DNA of 64,000 nt from Halomonas caseinilytica (lineage in GTDB: Bacteria; Pseudomonadota; Gammaproteobacteria; Pseudomonadales; Halomonadaceae): assembly GCF_001662305.1 (NCBI RefSeq), contig NZ_BDEP01000014.1, positions 171,738 through 235,737 of the forward strand, written 5' to 3'. Under the pieces are notes generated by a model. It had not been told where the DNA came from and did not search any database. It was given only the letters and a program-made list of their open reading frames with translations. This document shows positions 1-8,791 of the stretch, piece by piece (position 1 is the stretch's first letter; the number at the start of each line of letters is the position of its first letter). The position numbers were made by a program, and so were the translations under genes.

Positions 1-1
1 C

Positions 2-724
2 AAGGTCAGCGAACCCACGGTGGTGCGCTTCTGCCGAGCGCTGGGATGCAACGGCTTTCAGGATTTCAAGCTCAAGCTGGCACAGATGCTGGCGACCGGC
101 AGTCAGTTCGCCCAGTTCTCGATGAACGACAGCGACTCGGTGGCGGAATTCTCCCAGAGCATATTCGACTCCACCGTCGGGACCTTGCTCTCGGTGCGTG
201 ACCGGCTGGACAACGAATCGCTGAGTCAGGCAATCAATGCGCTGGCCATGGCCAACCGTGTCGAATTCTACGGTTTTGGCGCCTCTGGGGCGGTGGCCTT
301 CGATGCCCAACACAAGTTCTTTCGCCTGCAGATCTCCACCGCTGCCTACAATGATCCGCACATGCAGAACATGTCGGCGGCGACCCTCAAGGAAGGCGAT
401 GTGGTTGTGGCGATCTCCCAGACCGGCCGTACCAAGGCGCTGGTCGCGAGTGTGCGCCTGGCACGCGAGGCCGGCGCCACGGTGATTGGCCTGTGCCCGA
501 GCGACACGCCTCTGGCCGCTGAGGTGACCCTGCCGCTGTATATCGACGTGCACGAGGATACCGAGATCTATACGCCCATGAGTTCACGCATCGCCCATCT
601 AGTGTTGGTCGATGTTCTGGCAGTGGGCGTGGCCAAGACCCGAGGGCCGAAACTCGCCGAACAGCTCAAGGCGGTGAAGCGAAGCCTCAACCCGCTGCGT
701 TTTCCGGAAGAGGGCGAGTCCTGA
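2..724 (+). CDS. hexR: HexR-like RpiR-family regulator (5' end outside window)
   Basis: Transcriptional regulator of the RpiR family, most like HexR, which controls Entner-Doudoroff and glucose genes and responds to a sugar-phosphate intermediate. The start lies before the window: the frame is open from base 2 and enters inside the helix-turn-helix (VSEPTVVRFCRALG). A SIS sugar-phosphate-binding domain follows, with FYGFGASGAVAFDA, AISQTGRTKALV and EDTEIYTPMSSR all at the places seen in HexR. The C-terminus is complete and stops at 722-724. No sugar gene adjoins it inside the window; in relatives hexR usually sits beside zwf or edd, which would lie to the left. Family assignment is firm; the HexR subtype rests on overall resemblance. 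Confidence 0.85.
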   Translation, partial: KVSEPTVVRFCRALGCNGFQDFKLKLAQMLATGSQFAQFSMNDSDSVAEFSQSIFDSTVGTLLSVRDRLDNESLSQAINALAMANRVEFYGFGASGAVAFDAQHKFFRLQISTAAYNDPHMQNMSAATLKEGDVVVAISQTGRTKALVASVRLAREAGATVIGLCPSDTPLAAEVTLPLYIDVHEDTEIYTPMSSRIAHLVLVDVLAVGVAKTRGPKLAEQLKAVKRSLNPLRFPEEGES

Positions 725-803
725 GCCGGCATAGCCGACTCAGGAGCTTTACGCCATGAGCTTGAAGCGGGAAGACAACGCTTGACCCGGGGTTCGAGGG
801 GCC

Positions 804-820
804 AGCTTCCAGCTTCCAGC
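804..820. repeat. Tandem AGCTTCC repeat
   Basis: AGCTTCC occurs twice head to tail followed by AGC, in the 142-base gap between hexR and uvrD. The same gap has further AGCTT words around 743-765 (GAGCTTTACG, GAGCTTGAAGC). A similar AGCT-rich stretch lies at 19412-19437. It may be a degenerate interspersed intergenic repeat; function unknown. Confidence 0.4.
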
Positions 821-866
821 GTATGATAAGCTGTTGCTCCATTTTCCGAGCAGCGATGCCTTCCCC

Positions 867-3071
867 ATGGACGACGTCACGGCGATCCTCGATCAGATGA
901 ACCCGGCCCAGCGCGAGGCCGTCAGTGCTCCCCAAGGCAACATGCTGGTGCTGGCCGGCGCGGGCTCGGGCAAGACGCGGGTCCTGGTGCATCGCATCGC
1001 CTGGCTGATGCAGGCCGAGAGACTTTCGCCCTATGCCGTGCTGGCGGTGACCTTCACCAACAAGGCGGCCCGGGAGATGCGCACGCGTCTCGAGGCACTG
1101 CTGGGCATTTCACTGCGCCATGTCTGGGTGGGCACCTTTCACTCCATCGCTCATCGCCTGTTGCGCACCCATTGGCAGGATGCCCGCCTGCCGCAGCATT
1201 TCCAGATCATCGACAGCGACGATCAGCTACGCCTCATCAAGCGCCTGCTCAAGGACTACAACATCGACGACGAGCGTTATCCGCCGCGTCAGGTGCAGTC
1301 CTTCATCTCGGGATGCAAGGAAGAAGGCCTGCGCCCCCATCAGGTGGATGCGCATGGCGATGCCTACCTGTCGCAGATGGTCGAGCTCTATGAGCGTTAT
1401 CAGTTGACCTGCGAGCGGGGTGGGCTGGTCGATTTCGGCGAGCTGTTGCTGCGCAGCCTGGAGCTGCTGCGCGACAATCCCGCCTTGCTGGCCCATTACC
1501 AGGAGCGTTTCGGTCATGTGCTGGTCGACGAGTTCCAGGACACCAATACGCTGCAGTATGCCTGGCTGAAACTGCTCACCGGCATGCGTACGCCGATGAC
1601 CGTCGTCGGCGACGACGATCAGTCGATCTATGGTTGGCGCGGGGCGCGCATCGAGAACATCCGCCGCTTCGAGAACGAGTTTCCCGACACCAAGCTGGTG
1701 CGTCTGGAACAGAACTATCGCTCCACCAGTGTGATCCTCGACGCCGCCAATGCCCTGATTCGTTACAACGCCGAGCGCATGGGCAAGGAGTTGTGGACGG
1801 CCGGGGACCATGGCGAGCTGATCTCGGTGTATGGCGGCTTCAACGACCTCGACGAAGCGCGCTATATCGTCGACACCATTCGCGAGCGGGTTGGCGAAGG
1901 CATCAATCGCCGCGAGATCGCCATTCTCTATCGTTCCAACGCCCAGTCGCGGGTCATCGAGGAAACGCTGATTCGCCAAGGCGTGCCTTATCGGATCTAC
2001 GGCGGTCAGCGCTTCTACGAGCGTCTGGAGATCAAGAATGCCCTGGCCTATCTTCGCCTGTTGCTCAATCGCGATGACGATGCCTCTCTGGAGCGGGTGA
2101 TCAATGTACCGGCTCGGGGTATCGGTACTCGCACCGTCGAAACCCTGCGCAACCGGGCCCGCCAGACCGGCGATTCGCTCTGGCAGGCCCTGCACGATGC
2201 GACCTCGGATGGCAGCCTGCGCGGTCGGGCCGTCTCGTCGCTGAAGGCCTTCGCCGATCTGATCGAGCAGCTCGACAACGAGGCCGCGGGGCTGTCGCTC
2301 CACGAGATCATCGATCGCGTCAACGAACGCACCGGGCTGGTCGAGCATCACCGCAACGAGAAGGGCGAGAAGGGCCAGGCCCGGGTCGAGAACCTGGAGG
2401 AGCTGGTGACCGCGGCCAAGGCCTTCACCCAGGGCGAGACCCTCGATGGCGTGGAAGCCGGCGAGGGCATGGCTGCCCTGGAAGCCTTTCTGGCCGAGGC
2501 AGCTCTCAATGCCGGTGAGCACGAGGCCGATGAATTCGAGGATTGCGTGCAATTGATGACGTTGCACTCGGCCAAGGGGCTGGAATTCCCGGTGGTATTC
2601 ATGGCCGGCGTGGAGGAAGGCCTCTTCCCGCACAAGATGTCGATGGAAGAGCCCGGCCGGCTAGAGGAGGAACGGCGGCTCTGCTATGTGGGCATGACAC
2701 GGGCCATGAAGAAGCTCTACTTCACCCACGCCGAATTGCGTCGGCTGCATGGCAAGGAGACCTTCCAGCGACCGTCGCGTTTCCTGCGCGAGGTGCCCGA
2801 AGGCTTCATGGAAGAGGTCAGGCTACGTGGCCAGGTCTCGCGTCCCGTCACCACCTCGCGGCCTTCGCCGGGTCTGCAGCAGAATGGCGTCGAGGGCGGG
2901 GCGGATTTGCCGTCGTTGTCGCTTGGCCAGCGCGTCAGTCACCCGGTCTTTGGCGAGGGCGTGATTCTCAACGCCGAAGGCGAGGGGGAGCGTGCCCGTG
3001 TCCAGGTCAGCTTCGAAGGAGAGGGCGACAAATGGCTGGTACTGGGCTTCGCCAAGCTGACGCCGCTGTAG
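867..3071 (+). CDS. uvrD: DNA helicase II UvrD
   Basis: Superfamily 1A 3'-5' DNA helicase that unwinds nicked DNA in nucleotide excision repair and methyl-directed mismatch repair. All SF1 motifs are visible: Walker A GAGSGKT at residues 31-37, AVTFTNKAAREM (Ia), VDEFQDTN (II), VVGDDDQSIYGWRGA (III), LEQNYRST (IV), TLHSAKGLEFP (V) and YVGMTRAM (VI). The C-terminal tail ends with the LGQRVSHPVFGEGVI segment and a WLVLGFAKL ending typical of UvrD rather than Rep. I place the start at ATG 867 (protein MDDVTAILDQM) because it aligns with the usual UvrD N-terminus; an in-frame ATG exists at 834. Length 734 residues fits the family (about 720). A second helicase, Rep, lies at 34320. No LexA box is evident upstream. 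Confidence 0.95.
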   Translation: MDDVTAILDQMNPAQREAVSAPQGNMLVLAGAGSGKTRVLVHRIAWLMQAERLSPYAVLAVTFTNKAAREMRTRLEALLGISLRHVWVGTFHSIAHRLLRTHWQDARLPQHFQIIDSDDQLRLIKRLLKDYNIDDERYPPRQVQSFISGCKEEGLRPHQVDAHGDAYLSQMVELYERYQLTCERGGLVDFGELLLRSLELLRDNPALLAHYQERFGHVLVDEFQDTNTLQYAWLKLLTGMRTPMTVVGDDDQSIYGWRGARIENIRRFENEFPDTKLVRLEQNYRSTSVILDAANALIRYNAERMGKELWTAGDHGELISVYGGFNDLDEARYIVDTIRERVGEGINRREIAILYRSNAQSRVIEETLIRQGVPYRIYGGQRFYERLEIKNALAYLRLLLNRDDDASLERVINVPARGIGTRTVETLRNRARQTGDSLWQALHDATSDGSLRGRAVSSLKAFADLIEQLDNEAAGLSLHEIIDRVNERTGLVEHHRNEKGEKGQARVENLEELVTAAKAFTQGETLDGVEAGEGMAALEAFLAEAALNAGEHEADEFEDCVQLMTLHSAKGLEFPVVFMAGVEEGLFPHKMSMEEPGRLEEERRLCYVGMTRAMKKLYFTHAELRRLHGKETFQRPSRFLREVPEGFMEEVRLRGQVSRPVTTSRPSPGLQQNGVEGGADLPSLSLGQRVSHPVFGEGVILNAEGEGERARVQVSFEGEGDKWLVLGFAKLTPL

Positions 3072-3254
3072 TTGATGCCCTGGTAGGACGCCCTTGTAGA
3101 AAGGCACAAGCCCTGATGCATCGTTGCGTTCGCGACAATGGGTGGCGCCAGTGGTTCGCTTGCCGATGAAATCGGCCTTCGCGCATACTGCCTGTCGGAC
3201 ACGGTGCCGCCTGGCACGATACATAAAAAAGACCACCAAGGAGCCGCCCTCGCC

Positions 3255-4355
3255 ATGGAGCGTCGCAACTTTCTCAAGACCAGTCTCAAGACCCTGGGTG
3301 CCGGCACAGCAGGCGTCGTCGCCGCCCCCTTCGTCAACACCGCCAGTGCGCAGGAGACCATCACCTGGAACATGGTGACGTCCTGGCCGAAGAATTTTCC
3401 TGCCCTGGGCACCGGGGCCAACGATTTCGCCGCGCGCATCGAACGCATGTCGGGCGGACGCATGCGCGTGAAGGTCCATGGCGCCGGAGAAATGGTACCG
3501 GCCATGGAGGTCTTCGATGCGGTCTCGGCCGGCACCGCCGAAATGGGGCATTCTGCTTCCTATTACTGGCGTGGCAAGGTCGCCGCCGCCCAGTTCTTTA
3601 CCGCCGTGCCCTTCGGCATGACCACCACCGAGACCAACGCCTGGTTGTATAATGGTGATGGCCAGTCCCTGTGGGACGAGGTCTATGCCGAGCACAATCT
3701 CAAGCCCTTCCCGGTGGGCAATACGGGCACCCAGATGGCCGGCTGGTTCAAGAAGGAAATCAAGTCGCTGGACGACATGCAGGGGCTCAAGCTGCGCTTG
3801 CCCGGGTTGGCCGGAGAGGCGATGAGCGGCATCGGCGTGACCACCATGACCACGCCCGGCAGCGAAATCTTCACCTCTATGCAGACCGGGGTGCTGGACG
3901 CGGCCGACTGGGTCGGGCCGTACAACGATCTGGCCTTCGGTCTGCACCAGGTGGCGGATTACTACTATACCTCAGCCTGGAACGAGCCCAGCGCCGTCCT
4001 GGAGGGTACCGTCAATCTGGATGCCTGGAAGGCGTTGCCGGATGATCTCAAGGCGGTGGTGACGGAAGCGGCGCGGGCCTCCAACCTGGCCATGATCAGC
4101 GAGTTCGCGCTGCGCAACGCCGAGGCGCTGAAGACGCTGGTCGATGAGCACGGCGTCAAGTTGCGCTCCTTCCCCGACGATGTCATGTCGGCACTGCACG
4201 AGTCTTCCCGGGAGGTACTGCAGAAGCAGATCGACAGCGACGAGGCGTCACGTCGTGTGTATGACTCCTATCGCACCTTCCAGCAGAAGGTGCGTCCCTT
4301 CACCGATGTGGGCGAGTTTGCCTATCTGAAGGCCCGGGAAAAACAGCTGGGATAA
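3255..4355 (+). CDS. TRAP transporter substrate-binding protein (DctP family, Tat-exported)
   Basis: Periplasmic solute receptor of a tripartite ATP-independent (TRAP) transporter, most like the 2-oxoacid-binding TakP branch of the DctP family. A twin-arginine signal is clear at residues 3-10 (RRNFLKTS), then a hydrophobic stretch and an AQE cleavage region near residue 34. The mature domain starts ITWNMVTSWPKN and carries the family segments AMEVFDAVSAGTAEMGH and NTGTQMAGWF. Start ATG 3255 is chosen because it places the RR motif at the N-terminus and has AAGGAG at 3238-3243. No dctQ or dctM membrane genes are nearby, so it is an orphan receptor here; its membrane partner must be elsewhere. 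The substrate is inferred only from family resemblance (keto acids or similar carboxylates). Confidence 0.88.
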   Translation: MERRNFLKTSLKTLGAGTAGVVAAPFVNTASAQETITWNMVTSWPKNFPALGTGANDFAARIERMSGGRMRVKVHGAGEMVPAMEVFDAVSAGTAEMGHSASYYWRGKVAAAQFFTAVPFGMTTTETNAWLYNGDGQSLWDEVYAEHNLKPFPVGNTGTQMAGWFKKEIKSLDDMQGLKLRLPGLAGEAMSGIGVTTMTTPGSEIFTSMQTGVLDAADWVGPYNDLAFGLHQVADYYYTSAWNEPSAVLEGTVNLDAWKALPDDLKAVVTEAARASNLAMISEFALRNAEALKTLVDEHGVKLRSFPDDVMSALHESSREVLQKQIDSDEASRRVYDSYRTFQQKVRPFTDVGEFAYLKAREKQLG

Positions 4356-4391
4356 GCCCGCATGAGCCGATGACGGTGGCCGCGCTTGTCT

Positions 4392-4802
4392 CTAGTTGTC
4401 TCCCTGGCGCACGGCCCGGATGCGGCCCTTGTCGTCCAGAGCGACCATCACGAAACGAGCCTCGGTGACCTTGTGCAGTTCATCGGGGTTGCGATCCTGT
4501 AGGGCGTGGCTCCACACCTCGACATCGATCTTGATCGAGCTGCGGCCGATCTCGCGGATCTCGGTGAAGATATTGACGACCGAGCCCACGCGGACGGGGC
4601 AGAGAAAATCCATGGCCTCGATGGCAACGGTGGCGGTTCGACCATGGGCTTCACGGCTGGCGGTCAGTTCGGCGGCCTGATCCATGTGGCCGACCAGCCA
4701 GCCACCGGGGATGTCGCCGTGCAGGTTGGTGTCCTGGCGACGGGCGGTCAGCTTCAGTGCCAACTGACCGCGCGGTGCTGGAATATCATCGAGTTCGCTC
4801 AT
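4392..4802 (-). CDS. Acyl-CoA thioesterase, YciA-like hotdog protein
   Basis: Small hotdog-fold acyl-CoA thioesterase, probably hydrolysing acyl-CoA to free acid and CoA in the cytoplasm. The 136-residue protein shows the family signature around residues 24-41 (DTNLHGDIPGGWLVGHMD), where YciA enzymes usually have GDxFGGW: here the Phe is Pro. The core continues with ATVAIEAMDFLCPVRVGS and IDVEVWS. Start ATG 4802 is preferred over the longer frame to 4898 because it gives the usual YciA N-terminus and length. It is divergent from pstS across a 160-base gap. Acyl-chain preference cannot be read from sequence. Confidence 0.85.
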   Translation of the reverse strand: MSELDDIPAPRGQLALKLTARRQDTNLHGDIPGGWLVGHMDQAAELTASREAHGRTATVAIEAMDFLCPVRVGSVVNIFTEIREIGRSSIKIDVEVWSHALQDRNPDELHKVTEARFVMVALDDKGRIRAVRQGDN

Positions 4803-4962
4803 GGGTCGTGATGCCTGGGTTGTTATTGTGGATAGGGGGAGCGCGAGTGGCGTTATCCTATTACGGCAAGCCATGATAAACGGCAAGGTCGTGGTCACTC
4901 CACCTTTTGCGGCATCATGACGCGGGCCGGCTCACCAGCCGCTTGTTCCACCGGGAGGACGC

Positions 4963-5910
4963 ATGCTATCCGCCATTCGCCAACGCCTTCGGGTCGCCTT
5001 GCTGGTCGTGGGCTTCGTCTGCGCCACGCCCACGTTGGCCGAGGAGCCCGTCGGCACCTTGGGTACCGTGGGTTCCGATACCATGGCGGGCCTGATGTTG
5101 CGGTGGGGTGAGCAATTGGCACGCCAGCATCCGGGCATGCGCCTGCAACTCCAGGCCAGCGGCTCGGCCAGCGCGCCGCCGGCATTGACGGCTGGCACCA
5201 CCCTGGTGGGCCCCATGTCGCGCCCGATGACCGAGGTCGAACTGTCGGCGTTCGAACGCCATTACGGCTATCCGCCTCAAGCCCTGGTGGTGGCGCGCGA
5301 TGCTCTGGTCGTGGTGGTGCATCGTCACAATCCTCTGCGCAGCCTTGACCGCCCCGAGCTGGATGCCATCTTTTCGGATGGTCGTCGATGCGGTGCGGAT
5401 GACAGCATGGATCGTTGGTCAGCATTGATCGAAGGCGATATCCAGGGACACATCATGCCGCACGGGCGAAATGCGGTTTCCGGGACGCATGAACTGTTCC
5501 GGCGCGAAGCCTTGTGCAATGGCGCCTTTCGCCCCGACGTCAGCGAGCATCCGGGCTCTGCCGCCGTGGTCGCAGCGGTGGCTTCCGACCCGCGGGCGAT
5601 CGGTTATGCCGGCCTCAACCACCTGACCCCCGGCGTGCACTCGGTGGCCTTGCGCGATGACGATGGCAATGTGCATCGGCCCGAGCCGTCGGCGGTGCGG
5701 AGTGGCGATTATCCCTTCACGCGCGATCTGCGGCTTTACGTGAATCTCCCCCCGGATAATGCCTTGCCCGAGGTCGAACGTGCCTTTCTCGATCTGGTCC
5801 TGTCGCCGGAGGGACAGGCGATTGTCGAGGAGCTGGGATTCGTCGCATTGCCGCAGGCGGTGCTGGAACGTCAACGCCGCGATCTCGGTCTGGAACCACT
5901 GGGTTCCTGA
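4963..5910 (+). CDS. pstS: Phosphate ABC transporter substrate-binding protein PstS
   Basis: Periplasmic phosphate receptor of the high-affinity PstSCAB importer. Residues 1-26 form a Sec signal peptide ending TPTLAEE. The PBP-like core opens with TLGTVGSDTM and includes QASGSASAPPALTAGTTLVGPMSR, RNAVSGTHELF and IGYAGLNH, the phosphate-loop positions of this family. 315 residues is usual. GGGAGG at 4953-4958 supports ATG 4963. It is first in a co-oriented run pstS-pstC-pstA-pstB-phoU. A 71-base gap with a strong Pho box separates it from pstC, so the permease genes may also have their own phosphate-controlled promoter. I found no Pho box directly before pstS. Confidence 0.9.
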   Translation: MLSAIRQRLRVALLVVGFVCATPTLAEEPVGTLGTVGSDTMAGLMLRWGEQLARQHPGMRLQLQASGSASAPPALTAGTTLVGPMSRPMTEVELSAFERHYGYPPQALVVARDALVVVVHRHNPLRSLDRPELDAIFSDGRRCGADDSMDRWSALIEGDIQGHIMPHGRNAVSGTHELFRREALCNGAFRPDVSEHPGSAAVVAAVASDPRAIGYAGLNHLTPGVHSVALRDDDGNVHRPEPSAVRSGDYPFTRDLRLYVNLPPDNALPEVERAFLDLVLSPEGQAIVEELGFVALPQAVLERQRRDLGLEPLGS

Positions 5911-5913
5911 CGG

Positions 5914-5942
5914 TTGTCACTGCATTGTCATGACACTGTCGT
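5914..5942 (+). promoter_or_regulatory. Pho box with three repeats, upstream of pstC
   Basis: Three 7-base PhoB repeats in perfect 11-base register: TTGTCAC (5914-5920), TTGTCAT (5925-5931), CTGTCGT (5936-5942), separated by TGCA and GACA. The E. coli Pho box is two CTGTCAT repeats with a 4-base spacer, so this is one and a half boxes. It lies between the pstS stop and the pstC start, followed by an A/T-rich stretch. PhoB, encoded at 12528-13217, is the expected ligand. Confidence 0.8.
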
Positions 5943-5981
5943 ATTTTTTCGCTACCGCATTTATTCCGCTCTGGACCCAGC

Positions 5982-7205
5982 ATGCAACATACGCCTTCAC
6001 CGCCCCCTGTACGCCGGCATTTCCGTCAGACCCGTGACCGCCTGGCCACGGCGCTGATCACTGCCGGTGGCATCGGGGTGATCGCGGCGGTGATGGCCAT
6101 CGGCGTCTTTCTGGCGGTGGAGGTGGTGCCGCTGTTCTGGTCCTCATCGGATGCGCCCCGGATCAACCTGGAAACGCTGTGGCTGCCCCAGGCTTACGAG
6201 GGCCATGAGGTACCGGTACATCGCTGGCAGCCGGCGATGCCCGAGGGGGGAGGCGAACCTCGCTTCGGCATGCTGCCGTTGGTCTGGGGAACCCTGGAAG
6301 CGGCGATCTGGGCACTAGTGATTGCCGTGCCGCTTGCGCTGGGAGCGGCGGCACACTCGGCGCTGTTCATGTCGCGTCGCTTGCGGGCCCGCTTGAAGCC
6401 GACCCTGGAGCTGATGGAGGCCATGCCGGGTGTGGTCATCGGTTTCGTGGCCGGGTTGGTGTTGGCACCCTGGCTCGACGATCACCTGGCGCTGGGTCTG
6501 ACGCTGCTGGTCATGCTGCCCTCGGGACTGCTGCTTGCCGGTGGTCTGTGGGCGCGCCTCGGCGCCCGATGGCGTCGCCCCCTGCCGATGGGGTGGGCGG
6601 CATTATGGCTGTTGCCCTGGTTGCTGGTGTGCTGGTTTCTGTCGTCCTGGCTGTCACCCGTGCTGGAAGCCTGGTGGTTCGGGGGCGATCTGCGTGCCTG
6701 GCTGGAGGTGTCTCTGGGGCTGGATTATGCGAATCGCAATGCCATCATCGTCGGCATGGCGATGGGATTTGCGGTCATGCCCAGCATCTATGCGCTGGCC
6801 GAGGATGCCTTGTCGGGTGTACCGAAGTCACTCGTTGAAGGCGCAGAGGCGCTCGGTGCGACACGCTGGCAGTCCTTGTGGAAGGTGGTGCTGCCGGCGG
6901 CCGGTCCGGGTGTGTTGTCGGCAGTGATGATCGGCGCCGGCAGGGCCGTGGGAGAAACCATGATCGTGCTGATGGCCAGCGGGAATACTGCGCTGATGAC
7001 TGCCAGTCCGCTCGATGGCCTGCGCTCGATGGCGGCGAGCATCGCCATCGAGCTGCCCGAGGCCGTGCCTGGCGGAACCCATTACCGCTTGCTCCTGCTG
7101 GCGGCCTTGCTGCTGTTCGTCTTCACCTTCTGCGTCAATACGCTGGCCGAGGTGGTCAGGTCACGGCTTCGTCGGCGTTACCGTCGCATGGAGGGCCTGG
7201 GCTGA
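5982..7205 (+). CDS. pstC: Phosphate ABC transporter permease PstC
   Basis: Inner-membrane permease of the phosphate importer, forming the channel with PstA. The 407-residue protein has a first membrane helix at about 24-50, a short periplasmic segment, then the ABC permease core with the EAA loop EGAEALGATRWQSLWKVVLP that contacts PstB. It is longer than E. coli PstC (319 residues), mainly from a periplasmic stretch after helix 1 and a tryptophan-rich helical insert at about 195-235. A three-repeat Pho box lies 40 bases upstream. Its stop TGA (7203-7205) shares one base with the pstA start, implying coupled translation. Confidence 0.9.
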   Translation: MQHTPSPPPVRRHFRQTRDRLATALITAGGIGVIAAVMAIGVFLAVEVVPLFWSSSDAPRINLETLWLPQAYEGHEVPVHRWQPAMPEGGGEPRFGMLPLVWGTLEAAIWALVIAVPLALGAAAHSALFMSRRLRARLKPTLELMEAMPGVVIGFVAGLVLAPWLDDHLALGLTLLVMLPSGLLLAGGLWARLGARWRRPLPMGWAALWLLPWLLVCWFLSSWLSPVLEAWWFGGDLRAWLEVSLGLDYANRNAIIVGMAMGFAVMPSIYALAEDALSGVPKSLVEGAEALGATRWQSLWKVVLPAAGPGVLSAVMIGAGRAVGETMIVLMASGNTALMTASPLDGLRSMAASIAIELPEAVPGGTHYRLLLLAALLLFVFTFCVNTLAEVVRSRLRRRYRRMEGLG

Positions 7206-8758
7206 TGATGACCTGGCGACGTCCATCCAGACGGGCGGCACGCAGCGAGGGGCCCTGGGCCTGGCTGGCTGCCGGCAGCGTCGCGACATCGCTGGCGCTG
7301 CTGGCGCTGCTGCTGGGGCTGTTGGCGGTGCGGGGGCTTGGCCATTTCTGGCCGGCCGAGGTGTCTCTGGTGGCCCTGGACGATGGCCGCCAGTTGGCCG
7401 GATGGGCGGTCAAGGAGTCGCCCCTACCGGGTGGCGACGGTCGAGAGCGACTGTATCGTACGGGCAACCGGGATCTGGATGGTGCCATCTGGGATTGGGT
7501 GGACCTGGACGAGATCCGCGAGGTGAGCCATCCCTCCGATCTGGTGGTTCTGGAGCGGCGGCGCTGGAGTGAGTTCATCGGTCGTCTCGAGGCGGTCGAG
7601 ACCGAGTCGGGGGAGCGCATCTCGGGTGAATCGGCCTGGCCGGCTCTCGAGCGGCGCTTGACGGCGCTCGAACAGCATCGGGCCTCGATCGAAAGATTGC
7701 GACACCAGGTCATTCGTCCTCTGGTGCTTCGCCTCGAGGCGGGCGAGGCGTCCGAGCTGGAACGGGAAAGGCTCTCGGCGGCCCAGGAGCAGGTGCGTGA
7801 GCAGCAGGCTGCCTTGCCGAAGGATATCCTGATCCTGGAAACCGTCGACGGCAGACAGCTTCGCCAGCCGCTGACGGAAGTGACCGATGCGCTTCAACCC
7901 AATGCCATGGGGGTGGGCGAGAAGGTCGTTGCCTGGAGCCAAGGCGTCTGGCGCTTTCTCTCCGAGGGGCCGCGTGCCGCCAACACGGCCGGCGGTGTCT
8001 GGCCGGCGATCTTCGGTACGGTATTGATGGTGGTGCTGATGTCGATCTTCGTGACCCCGTTCGGTGTGCTGGCGGCAGTCTATCTCAACGAGGTGGCCCA
8101 CCAGGGACGATTGACGCACTGGGTGCGCATCGGCGTGCGCAACCTGGCCGGCGTGCCGTCCATCGTCTACGGCGTCTTCGGGCTTGGTGTCTTCGTCTAT
8201 GGCATTGGCGGCCACCTGGATGACTGGTTCTTCTCGTCGTCGCTGCCATCGCCGACCTTCGGCACCGGCGGCTTGCTGTGGGCGTCATTGACGCTGGCGC
8301 TGTTGACGTTGCCGGTGGTGATCGTCGCCACCGAAGAGGGGTTGGCACGCATCCCCGAGAGTCAGCGGGAGGGAGCCCTGGCGCTGGGAGCGACCCGCTT
8401 CGAGATGTTGACGCGGATCGTGCTGCCGATGGCGATGCCGGCCATGTTGACCGGCGTGATCCTGGCGGTGGCGAGGGCCGCCGGCGAAGTCGCGCCGTTG
8501 ATGCTGGTCGGGGTCGCCAAGCTGGCGCCCCAGGTACCGGTGGACGGCGAGTTCCCCTTTCTCCATCTTGATAGGAAGTTCATGCATCTGGGCTACCACA
8601 TCTTCGATGCCGCCTTTCATGGCGGCGATGTTCAGGCAGCGATGCCGTTGATCTATGCCACGGCATTGTTGCTGGTCCTGGTGATCCTGGTGCTTAACCT
8701 GACTGCAATATTCTTGCGTCACCATTTGAGATCGCGCCATGGCACCCTGTCGAAATAG
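7205..8758 (+). CDS. pstA: Phosphate ABC transporter permease PstA with large periplasmic insert
   Basis: Second inner-membrane permease of PstSCAB. At 517 residues it is far longer than E. coli PstA (296). After a first helix at about 20-45 comes a predicted periplasmic domain of about 210 residues that includes a charged, probably coiled-coil part (GRLEAVETESG to EQVREQQAALP). The permease core resumes near residue 260 (AIFGTVLMVVLMSIF) and holds the EAA loop EGALALGATRFEMLTRIVLP. Enlarged PstA proteins of this kind are known in Pseudomonas and alphaproteobacteria; the insert's role is unknown. Start is ATG 7205 overlapping the pstC stop; ATG 7208 is also possible. Confidence 0.88.
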   Translation: MMTWRRPSRRAARSEGPWAWLAAGSVATSLALLALLLGLLAVRGLGHFWPAEVSLVALDDGRQLAGWAVKESPLPGGDGRERLYRTGNRDLDGAIWDWVDLDEIREVSHPSDLVVLERRRWSEFIGRLEAVETESGERISGESAWPALERRLTALEQHRASIERLRHQVIRPLVLRLEAGEASELERERLSAAQEQVREQQAALPKDILILETVDGRQLRQPLTEVTDALQPNAMGVGEKVVAWSQGVWRFLSEGPRAANTAGGVWPAIFGTVLMVVLMSIFVTPFGVLAAVYLNEVAHQGRLTHWVRIGVRNLAGVPSIVYGVFGLGVFVYGIGGHLDDWFFSSSLPSPTFGTGGLLWASLTLALLTLPVVIVATEEGLARIPESQREGALALGATRFEMLTRIVLPMAMPAMLTGVILAVARAAGEVAPLMLVGVAKLAPQVPVDGEFPFLHLDRKFMHLGYHIFDAAFHGGDVQAAMPLIYATALLLVLVILVLNLTAIFLRHHLRSRHGTLSK

Positions 8759-8791
8759 TGAGGTGCCATCATCGCGCCAAGGGGAACCTTG

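Noticed and set aside
725..866. LexA (SOS) box before uvrD
   Set aside because: E. coli uvrD is SOS-regulated, but no CTGT-N8-ACAG sequence is present here.
1227..2633. 468-codon open frame antisense to uvrD
   Set aside because: It lies wholly inside uvrD on the opposite strand, has no ribosome site or recognisable domain, and reflects the high GC codon pattern of uvrD.
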